Of a stretch of 64,000 nucleotides of DNA, positions 11,684-22,379 are shown piece by piece; positions within the stretch are counted from its first letter, which is position 1; each line of letters opens with the position of its first letter. A program made the translations under genes and the position numbers. The notes below the pieces were generated by a model, which did no database searches, was not told the DNA's origin, and saw only the letters and a program-made list of their open reading frames with translations. Source of the stretch: Ziziphus jujuba (taxonomy: Eukaryota > Streptophyta > Magnoliopsida > Rosales > Rhamnaceae); contig NC_083380.1 of assembly GCF_031755915.1 (NCBI RefSeq), forward strand, positions 15,643,001 to 15,707,000, given 5' to 3'.

Positions 11684-14600
11684 ATGTCAAGTGGAGACAA
11701 TAGGACTGTGCCCACTCAAACTTCTAGGATTCAGATGCCTCCTTCTGCTAGTCACACACAGAAACCTGAGAAGTTCAATGGAGCAAACTTCAAGAGATGG
11801 CAGTAGAAGATGCTATTTTACTTTACCATGCTAGGACTTGAGCAGTACTTGACTGAAGATGCACCACCCAGTAGTGAAGATAGTGATAAGGAGACACTCA
11901 TCGCGGTGGATGCATGGAATAATTTCAATTACTTATGTTAGAATTATGTTTGGATGGCTTGTCTAATGCCCTATATGGTGTATACTGGAGCACGAAGTTA
12001 GCTAACGAGCTGTGGAAAATATTGAACTGGAAGTACAAGACTGAGAATGCGGGTTCAGGAAAGTTTATTACAGGCCTATTCTTGGACTACATGATAGTAG
12101 ATACGAAGCCATTAATGAATCAGGTACATGAGTTGCAAGTGCTAATTCAAAAAATGCTTGCTAAAGAGATGATCGTGAATGAAGCCTTAAAAATAGCTTG
12201 TATGATTGATAAGCTACCTCCAAGTTGGAGTAACTTCAGAAATTATCTGAAGCACAAAAGAAAAAAGATGAACATGAAGGCTCTTATTAGCAAGCTTCGC
12301 ATTGAAGATGATAACAGGAAGTCTGATAAAAAAGCTTCAAAGGCTGTGTTGAAGGCCAACATTGTGGAGCATGGTCAGAGCTCTAAAAATAAGAAGAAAA
12401 CTAGAAAAGCTTCCAAGTTGGGGCCTAAAGGTGGAATCTCTAAGAAGGCCAAGTTTCAAGCCAGGTGTTTTAACTGTGATAAGATGGGTCACAGAGCTAC
12501 GGAATGTAGGTTGCCAAAGAGAAAGAGGAACCAAGCACAGGTGATGGAGGACATCACTCGAGAGGTTGATAACATTGACTTTAATGCTGTGATATCTGAG
12601 ATGAACTTAGTGGGATCTAATCCTAGAGAGTGGTGGGTAGATACTGGTGCGACCTGCCATGTGTGTTCGGATAGGACCATGTTCACTTCCTTCGAACCAA
12701 AGAAAAATGGGGAGAAGTTGTTCATGGGTAACTCTGCTATCTCAGAAATCCAAGTTCAAGACAAAATAATCCTGAATATGACCTCGGAAAAAGAGCTGAC
12801 TCTAAATAATGTACTGTATATTCTAGACATTCGCAAGAATCTGGTATCTGGATCGCTTCTAAGCAAATATGGTTTTCGCTTAGTGTTTGAGTCAGATAAG
12901 GTTATTTTGTCCAAATTTGGGATATTTGTGAGATGTAGTCAATGGTTTATTTAAACTCAATGTAATGACTGTAAAGCCTAAAGAAATGAATAAAGCTAGT
13001 AGTTCTTCTGTTTACTTGCTTGAGTCTTCCATTTTATGGCATGGTAGACTAAGACATGTTAATTTTAATTCTTTGCGGATGTTAATTAACTTAAATCATA
13101 TTCCCACGTTTGAAATTGATTCCAATGATAAGTGTGAAACTTGTGTGGAAGCAAAATTAACGAGGTCATCATACCAAACAATTGATAGAAATAATGAGCC
13201 TTTGGATTTAATACATAATGATGTATGTGATTTAAAATTCATACCGACTAGAGATGGCAATAAGTATTTTATCACCTTTATTTATGATAGCACAAATATT
13301 TCTATGTATACCTGCTAAAGAGCAAGGATGAGGCTATAAAGAAATTTATTCTCTATAAAACAGAAGTTGAGAATCAACTCAACAAGAAAGTGATAAGAAG
13401 TGATCATGGTGGAGAATATGTAGCTCTATTTAGAGAATATTGTGCTCAATAAGGCATTATACATGAAGTTACTCCACCATATTCGCCATAATCAAATGGT
13501 GTGGCTGATCGGAAAAATAGAACTTTAAAAGAAATTATGAATACAATGCTGATAAGTTCTGGAGTACCTCATAACTTGTGGGGGGAAGCCATTTTGTCGA
13601 TGAACGACCTTTTAAATAAGGTGCCCTAGAAAGATCAGGCAAAGAAACCCTATGAGTTGTGGAAGGAAAGACAACCTTCCTATAAATATTTACGAGTGTG
13701 GGGATATCTAGCTAAAGTAATGGTACCTACACCTAAGAAGGTGAAGATAGGTCCTAAAATTGTTGATTGTATCTTCATAGGATATGCACAAAATAGTAGT
13801 GCGTATCGATTTCTCGTGTATTGGTCATAAATTTCTGATATACATAAGAACACAATAATGGAATCGAGAAATGTATTATTTTTCGAACATATTTTTCTGT
13901 ATAAAGTGGAAGAAGGACCGAATTCGTCTAAACAAACTTACGATGCTATCGGTGATGATGATAATGATAGTGATTGAGAACAAAAGAATGAAGATGAGAC
14001 TAGGGTTGAGATTAGACGTAGAAAAAGAGTAAAAACAAAAAAATCATATGGTCCGGATTTTCTTACTTATATGCTGCAAAGTGAGCCTCAAAGCTTCCAA
14101 GAGACTGTAGATTCGCCTAAAGGAAATTTATGGAAAAAGGTCGTAAAAAGTGAAATTGATTCCATTTGGTAGAATCACAGTTGGTAGTTAATAGATCTTC
14201 CTCAAGGTTGTCAGCCTTTAGGTTACAAATGGATTTTTAAAAGGAAGATAAAAGCAGATAGCTCAATAGATAACTACAAGACGAGTCTTGCAATTAAGGG
14301 ATACAAGTAAAAAGAATGCCTTGATTATTTTGACACTTATTCTCCAGTAACGAGGATAAATTCCATAAGGATGGTACTGGCGATCGCTGCATTGTGGGAT
14401 CTTGATAATACATCAAATGGATGTGAAAACAGCTTTTCTTAATGGAGATCTAGATGAAGAGATCTACATAGAGCAACCTGAGGGTTTCACTGCTCGAGGA
14501 CAAGAAAAGAAAGTTTGTAGATTGGTAAAATCCTTATATGGACTTAAACAAGCTCCAAAGCAGTGGTATCAAAAATTTGATAATACCATACTAAAAGATG

Positions 14601-15654
14601 GGTTTACGATAAATGAGTGTAATAAATGTATCTATGTAAAAGATACAGAGAATGGATATATCATTCTATGTTTGTATGTAGATGACATACTCATAGTAGG
14701 TAGTGACGATAATACATTCCGAACTATAAAAGTCATGTTAAATTCCAAATTTGACATGAAAGATATAGGGCTTACAGATATAATTTTAGATATGAAAATC
14801 ACGAAGACTTTGAATGGAATCATTCATAGTCAGACGCATTATGTAGATAATATACTGGCTAAGTTTAGTAATGATGATACTAATATAGCTAGAACACCTA
14901 TAGACATGAGTTTACACTTATCCAAAAATAAAAAAGAAGGTGTATCTGAAGTGGAATATGCTAGGATGATTGGAAGTATGATATACTTGATGAGTTGTAC
15001 CAGACCAGACTTAGCCTCGCAATAAGTAGACTAAGTAGATACACGAGTAATCCAAATGAAGATCATTGGAAATGGATTATTAGAGTATTAAGGTACTTAC
15101 GATATACTCATGAATATGGACTATATTATACAAGATATCCTGCTGTATTAGAAGGATACAGTGATGCAAATTGGATATCAGATATAAAGGATTCAAAATC
15201 TACTATTGGCTATGTGTTCGCATTAATGGATGCAATCGTAACGTGGAAGTCCTAAATACAAACTGTAATAGCTCGATCAATGATTGAATCTGAGTTTATC
15301 GCATTGGATAATTGTGGTGAAGAGGCAGAATGGCTACACTAATTTTTAGAGGATATTCCTAGCTGGCCTAAACCTATGCCGGCAATAAGTTTACATTGTG
15401 ATAGTCAATATACAATTGACAGGGCATAGAATATTATATATAATGAAAAGTCTAGACATATTCGTCGTAGACACAATTCCATTAGACAATTAATCTCAAC
15501 TAGAGTTATCTTAATAGACTATATAAAGTCAAAAGATAACATTGCAAATCCATTAACCAAAGAGTTAAATAGAGAACTAGTTGAGAAGTCATCGAGGGGA
15601 ATGGGATTGAAGCCCATGAGTAAAGTCAATATTTTGGAAACCCAGCCTAGTTGA
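11684..15654 (+). pseudogene. Copia gag-pol polyprotein, disrupted
   Basis: Gag starts at ATG 11684 (MSSGDNRTVPTQTS); a stop follows after FKRWQ and a 1-base loss near 11940 shifts the frame. The frame 11935-12954 holds the CCHC zinc knuckle CFNCDKMGHRATEC and the protease site WWVDTGAT. A shift near 12900 leads to 12965-13318 with the integrase zinc-binding start (LWHGRLRH...CETC). The integrase core (13319-14400) has several stops, for example in CAQ-GII and VP-KDQ. Reverse transcriptase lies at 14402-15025 and RNase H follows to 15654 ([20 protein letters not shown], then SRHIRRRHNSIR). All domains are recognisable but no full polyprotein can be made. Confidence 0.92.
14402..15025 (+). pseudogene. 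Copia reverse transcriptase segment (longest intact piece)
   Basis: 207 codons open, containing MDVKTAFLNGDLDEEIYIEQ, SLYGLKQAPKQWY and the catalytic LYVDDILIVGS motif of Copia reverse transcriptases, then [11 protein letters not shown] and the TRPD block before a frameshift. Upstream, the palm start (LIDLPQGCQPLGYKWIFKRK equivalent near 14190-14250) is present with stops nearby. It is part of the broken polyprotein and not a separate gene. Confidence 0.92.
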
Positions 15655-15702
15655 TTGGAGATCCCAAGATCTAGGTTCAATGGGACAACGCAATTGTAAA
15701 AA

Positions 15703-15767
15703 CAAGCTGGAGTACGGTAGGGGCAGAGGGAATTTCCAGTGGAGCGGTGAAATGCGTAGAGATCGGG
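15703..15767 (+). other. plastid 16S rRNA fragment inside the Copia element
   Basis: About 65 bp reading CAAGCTGGAGTACGGTAGGG ... GAGCGGTGAAATGCGTAGAG then ATCGGG. This is the conserved 16S rRNA segment containing the GTGAAATGCGTAGAGAT site, in its plastid form as I remember it, with one mismatch (CCAGTGG for CCGGTGG). Only this short internal stretch is present, so it is not an rRNA gene but organelle DNA inserted into the retrotransposon. Confidence 0.85.
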
Positions 15768-15905
15768 GGGTTAGCTGGGTGCAGGACGGACGATTTCAAA
15801 GTAAACTCCCCATTCATTAGATAGAGAAGATCACCAAGATTTTATGATCCGCTGCCGAACTTATTCCAATTCACTGAGCATTTTCAATATTCAATATTAT
15901 GCCTT
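15768..15905. other. unidentified insert between two plastid pieces
   Basis: 138 bp that fit neither the Copia 3' region nor, as far as I can tell, the 16S or psaB genes flanking it. It may be further organelle DNA; I could not assign it. Confidence 0.5.
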
Positions 15906-15971
15906 TTGGCTTGGATAGGACATTTAGTTCATGTCACTATTCCGGGAACCAGGGGAGAATACGTTCGTTGG
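15906..15971 (+). pseudogene. psaB: plastid psaB fragment inside the Copia element
   Basis: Twenty-two codons translate to [20 protein letters not shown] then RW. This matches the photosystem I P700 apoprotein A2 segment LAW-GHLVHV-IPG-RGEYVRW, with three changes (I, T and T). Before and after these codons the similarity stops. It is a non-functional piece of plastid DNA next to the 16S fragment, although the two genes are far apart in plastid genomes. Confidence 0.85.
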
Positions 15972-16465
15972 TATGGATCACTGTAGGGGTTAATCCTCTA
16001 CCTATTCCTATGATGAAACAGGGATAGAAAGAGGTTAAGCATAAAGTATGCTTTTAATGATTCCTATAAGTGTGTGTTTGGTAATCTATGCATAACTATG
16101 CTGATTACATAAGAAATAGGAATTACCTATGTGAGAAAGAAGAATGGCCACTTCAAAGGAGAATTGTTAAGGATGCAATTCTTTAGAACTCTTGCAGAAC
16201 CAGGGAGGTGTTCAGGGCCAAAATGAGCACAACAGTGAGAACTAAAGTGTACTAAGAAGGAATCATGTGTGGGCTATGTTGTCATTTATACAAAAGACAA
16301 AATGGTTCAAAGATATCACATCTACCATAAGTCAGTAAAGAAGATGTAGTCTCAAAAAGGAAGGTTCAAGGAGTAACATCTATCTATCCTATGCAGGTTC
16401 CAACCGTAGAGCTTTACCACCTAAGTCATGTTTGTTTTAGAAATCAAATTATTCATGTGGGAGAT

Positions 16466-17078
16466 TGTTAGAGTTTGGGCCCAGGCCCACATGTGTAAAT
16501 GATTTGGGCTTTAGGTCCCTTTCGGTTGGTTGAGTTTTGATAAAATAATATTTATTTGAATAAATAAATCAATAATATATTTTTTTTTAAATAAGGGAGT
16601 TGAGAGTTTGAAGGAAAAATGACTTTTGAGTGGAGAGTTGGTTTTTCACACGTTCCTTTCTAACGTTCTTTCAGTTTTGAAGGAAAAACAGAGAAAAAAA
16701 GGTTTTTCAAAAAAGAAAGAATTAACGTGAACAAACACAGAGAGAAAAACAGTGACTGTGGTAAAGTGAAGGTATGCAAAAGTTCGAAGGAAAGGTTTTG
16801 GAGGTGTCATGTCCAAGATCTTTGAAGCCGTTGTATCCTGGAAGACTTTCGTCACAAAACTCCAGCATTGGTAGGTGTAAAACATTTTAAGGATACTGTG
16901 GTATCACATAGGCCTCGGTCAAACTTTCAGAAAACAGATTAATACAAAGACCTACAGGTTCTAATATGTTTTAATTATTTTTATGTAATTTTATTTATTT
17001 TGTATTAAAATTTTCCACATGTATTTACATATATATATAAATATATATTTATATATATTCATAATTATTTTTCCAACA
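16466..17078 (+). repeat. 3' LTR of Copia element
   Basis: 613 bp, same ends as the 5' LTR, followed directly by the duplicated TTAAC at 17079-17083. Confidence 0.95.
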
Positions 17079-17083
17079 TTAAC

Positions 17084-17960
17084 TAAGGATGTGATCCACC
17101 TATTTTTGCATTGTTCTTATGCTACTGCAATTTGACTTATGTTTGGAATTGGTCTCATTTAAATTTGGATCTTTTGGGTACTGTGGAGGAATTTGTCATT
17201 CGTTGTATGGATATAAAATTATCATTCGTTGTATGGATATGAAATTGAGTTCTGTAGTGAAGAATCTTTTTCAATTTGCTGTTTTGGCCAGTCTGTCTGT
17301 TATTTGGTCTGCCAAGAATAAGTATCGTTTTGAGAACGGGAATTTTCATTTTTCAAAAGCTTGGATTTTTGTCCTTTGCTCGATTCAGGAGGCTAATGAT
17401 TTACAACATGGTTGTATAAACTCTGTTTAGTTAGATCTGGTTACTCATTAAGTTTTAAATGTTGCATCTTGTCCAACTAAAGCTCCCAAAATCATTCCTG
17501 TTGTTTGGCTAGCTCTCAAGCCCGATTGGATTAAGGTAAACACGAGTGGGGCATCTCCTGGTTGTCCTGGTCGTTCAGGTTGTAGGGAAGTCTTTTGGAA
17601 TTATAATGGCTTTGTAAAGGGTTGTTTTTGGTCCTATATTTCTTTTGCTTATGCCTAAGAAGCCTAGATCATGACTGCATTTATAGCTATAAAATATGCA
17701 AAATTATTTAATTGGAGATTTATCTGGATTGAGAGTGATTCTAGGCATGTGGTTCAGCTTTTTCAGGCTTTTTCCATACAGGTTCCTTGGTCTTCATGGA
17801 GTCGGTAGTCAATTTGTTTGGACTTTTATTAAGCAAATTGCTTTTATCTTGAAGGGAAAACAGTAGAGGATTGTTTACCTAAAATTGTTGTTTTTTCTTC
17901 TGAAGAAAGGTGATCTTTTCATCTCCTGAAGAATTGTCTTCATTACCATGAAAGCTTTTA
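17084..17960 (+). mobile_element. LINE fragment, part 3 (zf-RVT end and RNase H domain)
   Basis: Continues the LINE interrupted at 9625: TKDVIHLFLHCSYATAI is the C-terminal half of the zf-RVT zinc knuckle, then a linker (VIWSAKNKYRFENGN), and a plant LINE RNase H domain starting WLALKPDWIKVNTSGASPGC with the later block AFIAIKYAKLFNWRFIWIES. Several stops are present. It ends near an oligo-T run at about 17959-17981. Confidence 0.8.
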
Positions 17961-17981
17961 AATTTTTTTTTTTTTTTTTTT

Positions 17982-18257
17982 TTGTTTTCCTTCATGTATG
18001 ACCCATGGGTTTCATATTATATATATAATTGACTGGGGTATACTAAGGGTGTATCCAAAACTATACGTATATGTAATTGACTGGGGTGTATCCAAAACTA
18101 TATGAATACATATGTATAGGTTTGACTTTGCTTCCGAAGCTTCTGGTCCCTTGGTCAAGTGAGTGAGTTGTGACCACTAGCTAGCGTTTAGACTAGGAGA
18201 AAATGAGGCTCCCTTCACACGGCGAGAGAGACGCCCTTTGCATTTCATGGCAGTATT
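17982..18257. other. 5' flank of peptide gene 1
   Basis: Holds a short direct repeat (AATTGACTGGGGT at about 18028 and 18076, each followed by GTATCCAAAACTATA). No gene apart from the promoter of the following peptide gene. Confidence 0.5.
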
Positions 18258-18266
18258 TATAAATAG
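18258..18266 (+). promoter_or_regulatory. TATA box of peptide gene 1
   Basis: TATAAATAG, 67 bp before the ATG. The same kind of box sits 67-70 bp before the ATG in all three paralogues, with a shared leader (AAGCAAGAAATT, GTCCCAA, TTCAT, GTGCTTG) between box and start. Confidence 0.7.
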
Positions 18267-18324
18267 ACAATTTAAAGCAAGAAATTTCGTCCCAAATTCA
18301 TCGATGGGAATGCTTGAAAATCAG

Positions 18325-18812
18325 ATGGGTCTGTTTTCCAATTTCCGTATTATCTTCTTTATTGTATTGATTGCTTCTTTGCTAATCATGCAATCAAATC
18401 TGGTTAATGCACGAGGTTTGTTTCCTCTCTCTCTGTCTCTGTCTCTCTTCTCTCCACCTCTATATATATATATATATATACACTTAATATATATAATTTT
18501 TCTCATATATAGAAAATTCCAGATAAATTTTATCCGGAAATTCCTAATTACATGTAATCAAGCTTCTTTTTATATGTGATTTGTATTTAATTACTTATAC
18601 TTTTGGTTTCCTAAACAAAATTTGTCCAAGATTTTTCCCGTGAAAAAGTAACTGTGTACATATATATGAAAGAAACTTTACCAAATCTGCTCAACAATGT
18701 CATAATTAACAAACATTGGGTATTTCTGACTTCCGATTTTGCAGATCCACCAGCCCAATCAAAAAGCCCACCCACTCCCAGCAGAGCAACGCAGTCAGGA
18801 AAAAATGGTTGA
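18325..18812 (+). CDS. secreted peptide precursor, copy 1 (PIP/IDA-like architecture)
   Basis: Exon 1 18325-18415, phase-1 intron 18416-18744 (GTTTGT...TTTGCAG), exon 2 18745-18812 (TGA). The predicted precursor has 52 residues. Residues 1-29 form a signal peptide (MGLFSNFR, then a hydrophobic core IIFFIVLIASLLIM, ending VNA). The secreted part is short and rich in Pro, Ser and basic residues: DPPAQSKSPPTPSRATQSGK then NG. The SPPTPSRA block is shared exactly with copy 2 and in part with copy 3, so it is the likely active peptide. An in-frame upstream ATG at 18304 could add seven residues; the other copies lack it, so I place the start at 18325. Architecture is like plant PIP/PIPL, IDA or CEP peptide hormone precursors; assignment to one of them is inference. 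The 3' UTR also resembles that of copy 2. Confidence 0.8.
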
Positions 18813-20080
18813 TTTGATCCATCTTTTTCCTTAGTCAAAAAAAAAAAAAAAAAAAAAAGGTTCTGCCACCTTGTTAGTTTCTTATTTGTTTTTCAGTGTG
18901 GAAAATATATTTGTATGATCGGCTAGGAAATCAAAAATATATTTCTTTTATATTATTTTGCTCCTGGTTTCATAGCCAATACATGTGCTTTTTAGCTTAT
19001 TAACAAGCCAAAGTGTAATAAATAGATAGTGTAGTGTGTATCATTTGAAGTATCATATATTCTATCTTTTGATTGGTTAATGAAATCAATGTTTTCAAAT
19101 TATGCCTCCGGATCGATTGCTGCATCCCACGATTACTTGCATCCCTTGTATCTGCTGCAATACGGTGTGCTCACTGAGAGGTGTTTTTCACTACAGAAAA
19201 CAAAAATATATGGCATAAGCACTACAAAAAATATGACTTTATGCAACAGGTACTTTGATATACATAAAAACCGTGTATTGATTTATTAACCTTACTTGGC
19301 TCTCCGGCTATCTCCATAAACCTTCCTTCTCTTTTCTTATTTTTGTGAATACTAAATTCTTTGAAGTCTCGTTATTTATTCGTTATCATTAATTTTGTGA
19401 AGATTACAAGTGGTATCCAAGGATATTTTCCCCTTCTACTTCCTGACTAATGAAATATTCTTTGTTTTTTTTTTTTTTTTTTTTTTTTAAAAGAGAAAAA
19501 GAAAAAGCGGAGGCAAGTGTAAGAATAATAATTGATGAAGCAAGATTTTTAATTTTATTGATTTTTAAAATATTTATATAAAACAATTATTGAATTGTGC
19601 GGTGAAATTCAATTAAGAAAATGATTAATTGTTTTAATAAATGTTATATTTTCGACAAGAGAGTAATTGGTTAATAAATACTAAAATTTATTTTCCTTGT
19701 AGGAAAGAGAGAATTTTTTTTTTTTTTTTTTTTTTGGGGGGTTAATAACCATGTAGCAGCACCAAACTTAGAATTTGGAAAAGATGACGGAAGCAATTGG
19801 CGGCTTAAACGGATTGGAACAACAATTCTTACACCACGTATAGAACCATTATCCATGAAAGTTGCATCACAATTGATCATTAGGAACCTCAGGATCGATC
19901 CAAACAGAACCCGAAACAAGCCAAGTGGAACGAGGCAGATTCATAGGCACAATAGAAGCATTTTTGAGGCCTAAGCTCTGAAACAGTGGCGTAGCCACAC
20001 ATTGGCCTAGTTAATTTTTTTTCATTTTTGAAATAGGAAATTTTTTTGAGATAATGAAGGAAAAATTCCATTTAAATATA
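18813..20080. other. intergenic DNA, no gene recognised
   Basis: 3' UTR of peptide gene 1, then poly-A and poly-T runs (18838-18858, 19466-19488, 19712-19735) typical of retroelement tails. The sequence CACTACAAAAAATATGAC near 19220 resembles a CACTA transposon end but has no partner. The frame at 19671-19919 (minus) resembles nothing I know. Confidence 0.45.
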
Positions 20081-21779
20081 TATTTGGCCCCTAATTAAAG
20101 AATTACTTATATATCTACAAAATATTATTTTTTTTCAGGATTTATTATTCTAAATGATAAACTCTATTATTTAGTGTGATAATCTGTTCCAAGATTCCAA
20201 ATTGGAAATTAAATTTTTTTATGGTTTGACAAGGATTAATTAATTAGACTATGATTGGGCCTTAACTTCGACTTTTTATTGGTTGAGACTTTTGATTTGA
20301 CTAGTATACCATCTCGTAGAGTTCGTCGATATGAATTTGTAAGCTAATAACATGCCTAATTATAAGTTACGATTAAAAAATTATGTTTCTAAAAAATTTT
20401 AAATATTGTTATTTATTGGTGTCTAAAACAACCTTAGCTTTTGTCTTTTAATGAATCCTAGGGCCTATATATTTGAGAAAGCATGCCATTCATTAAACAA
20501 ATCATAAAATTTTCATTTTGTCCCCAAAATACTTGAAATCCTTATGAACACACCTAGACCCCCAAGACTTAGTTGGATCCCATGTCCAATTTCCACTGCC
20601 AAATGGGTTAATGCCGATTTCATTATTTTTTGGCCACCAATTTGCTAAACATGCTAGACGGTCAGGAAGTCCACCTCATTTTCGACCATCCATCAAAATT
20701 CCAAGCGGTTAGGAAGTCCACCTCATTTTCGACCATCCATCAAAATTCCAAGCTAAATCGTTGTCGGATGCACTCAGATCAAGTCGACAAAGCTAATAAT
20801 AGAGAGCCATTGTTTTTTGGCAAGTTGGTAGGATTTTTGGCCATTTTAGGCAAACCCATGTACCTTTCTCATCTAATCTAGACATTTTGAACTCGAATCC
20901 AACCTTCATTTGTCGAAATTTCTCACGATTTTAGAGATCTACCAACATCAAATTTCCCTGAAACTTTGAGGAGAGATGTTTTGACCACTGGTGAGGCTTT
21001 TGGACCAGGATGAGTACACCATCGCATTCTTTGTCCCATGGGCTTTCCATCGATATGAAGTTTGTATTGGATGTAGTTCAATAATTTTTCCATTTTCGGA
21101 TCAATTAGTTTAATACTAGATAAAATTGAGCTATGTTTTGACATAATTGGATAAATTGGATGAAATTGAAGTTGGATTTCATTAAATTGGTCTTTAGGTG
21201 AAAAATCCTTACTTTTGGTATCGGGTATTTAGGGCTCACAATATAATTAGATGATTCGGTGTCAAATTTTAAAAATTTTAGAGTGATTAAAGTTATGTTG
21301 AGATATTGGTCCACACCCAATGACTTTGGTGTAATTTTTAGAGCCTAAAAAATATTTTATTATTATTTTAGGTATCAATACTGATATTGGAAGCTATCAA
21401 GAGGAGGAGCAAGCTTTGAGCTATAATTTATGAGTCAACTTTATTTTTGAAATAATTTTGAAAATTATATGTTTGATTTTATATGAATATAAATTACCAT
21501 ACTATTATTATTATTTATGAAATTATTAAAATATATGCTTTATTATATGCTATAAAAGAATTATTTGATTTATCATATTATGTTATATTAAAATGATTAC
21601 TTTGGCATAAACAAATTTCAATATATGGCTATATATATATGATTATGGTGGTATTTATGAGAATATTTTGATATGATTATTATGGATATTATTTGATAAA
21701 TTTGATAAATATATTGGATTATGTGATGACTATTGGATTATGAATTATTGTGTATCATATTATACCATGGATATAGTCA
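20081..21779. other. probable retroelement-derived non-coding DNA with a 47-bp duplication
   Basis: No conserved coding sequence. It includes an almost perfect 47-bp tandem duplication at 20659-20752 and AT-rich DNA from 21360 on. The style of the text (isolated moderately GC-rich stretch flanked by AT-rich DNA) suggests a worn LTR element, but I could not find paired LTRs. Confidence 0.4.
20659..20752. repeat. 47-bp tandem duplication
   Basis: 20659-20705 and 20706-20752 differ by a single base (CGGTCAGG against CGGTTAGG), then both read AAGTCCACCTCATTTTCGAC and on. This implies a recent duplication. Confidence 0.9.
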
Positions 21780-22124
21780 TCACAATCCACACCCTTTGGG
21801 ACCTAGCATTCTCGTTAGCATACTTCCAATTGGGTAGAAACTTTGATACCATTTGTAACATCCCACATTTATTGGCAAATCTATCTCTTTTTACAAATAT
21901 TGTCACCAGTTTAGCCACTGACGATAAAGGGTTTTGTTTAAGTTTCTAAGAGGTCATCCATCCTTCTGTTATAGTATGCCTAACTACAGAATTTTTTTCA
22001 AATTCTAAAGCTAAAATAATTATCATTATATTTGAATTATCTTTCATTCCAAATTTAAATGATATGGGATTGAAAATCACATAGCATGTCAATGTTTGTT
22101 GCATTGATTTACACTGGTCATCAC
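21780..22124 (-). mobile_element. Cassandra-type TRIM fragment (5S RNA-bearing LTR), minus strand
   Basis: Read on the minus strand, 22124-21854 is an LTR that starts TGATGACCAGTG, contains a 5S rRNA-like stretch (GTAGTTAGGCATAC ... GGATGGATGACCTCTTAG, compare 5S GAAGTTAAGCGTGC ... GGATGGGTGACCTCCTGG) and ends ATGTTACA. A primer site follows (AATGGTATCAAAG, 21853-21841), then the short internal region (GGAAGTATGCTAACGAGAAT, CCCAAAGGGTGTGGATTGTG) up to a truncated second LTR. Same layout as 36463-37289. Cassandra elements are known non-coding TRIMs whose LTRs carry a 5S RNA gene. Confidence 0.75.
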
Positions 22125-22249
22125 GATAGAAAAACATCCCAAAAGCCAAAAATATGATTAAACTCATCTAAAAAAAAGGCCCAAATACAATTTGAGCCCG
22201 ATATAGCCCAACCTTGAGCCCACCTAATTTTGTTTGTTGGGCTTGAACT

Positions 22250-22258
22250 TTTATATTT
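22250..22258. repeat. target-site duplication of the MULE (left)
   Basis: TTTATATTT, identical to 29800-29808; 9 bp is the standard length for Mutator-like elements. Confidence 0.9.
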
Positions 22259-22379
22259 GGGGAATTTGGCCCAATACCCTTTTTTAAAGGCTCTAATGAA
22301 AACTACCGACCCGTTTCCAACCTTTTTTGTTTTACCCTTCTATTTTCAAATATCCCCATATTACCCTTTGCAAATGTGG

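Larger units (their letters stand above)
9626..17078 (+). mobile_element. complete but degenerate Ty1/Copia LTR retrotransposon
   Basis: Two LTRs (9626-10235 and 16466-17078) both start TGTTAGAG and end TTCCAACA (TG...CA) and are flanked by the perfect duplication TTAAC. The interior has a 1.4-kb leader, then gag, protease, integrase, reverse transcriptase and RNase H in Copia order (11684-15654), all interrupted by stops and frameshifts. In the first 70 bp the two LTRs differ at five positions, all transitions, so the insertion is not recent. A tRNA primer site of the usual TGGTATCAGAGC type is not seen after the 5' LTR. A polypurine tract (GTGGGAGAT, 16457-16465) precedes the 3' LTR. Near the 3' end it carries plastid-derived DNA. 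Confidence 0.95.

Noticed and set aside
15703..15767. A bacterial contaminant or working rRNA gene
   Set aside because: Only about 65 bp are present, within a retrotransposon and next to a plastid psaB piece; no other rRNA sequence follows.
19220..19240. CACTACAAAAAATATGAC as a CACTA transposon end
   Set aside because: No inverted partner end, no 3-bp duplication and no subterminal repeats found nearby.
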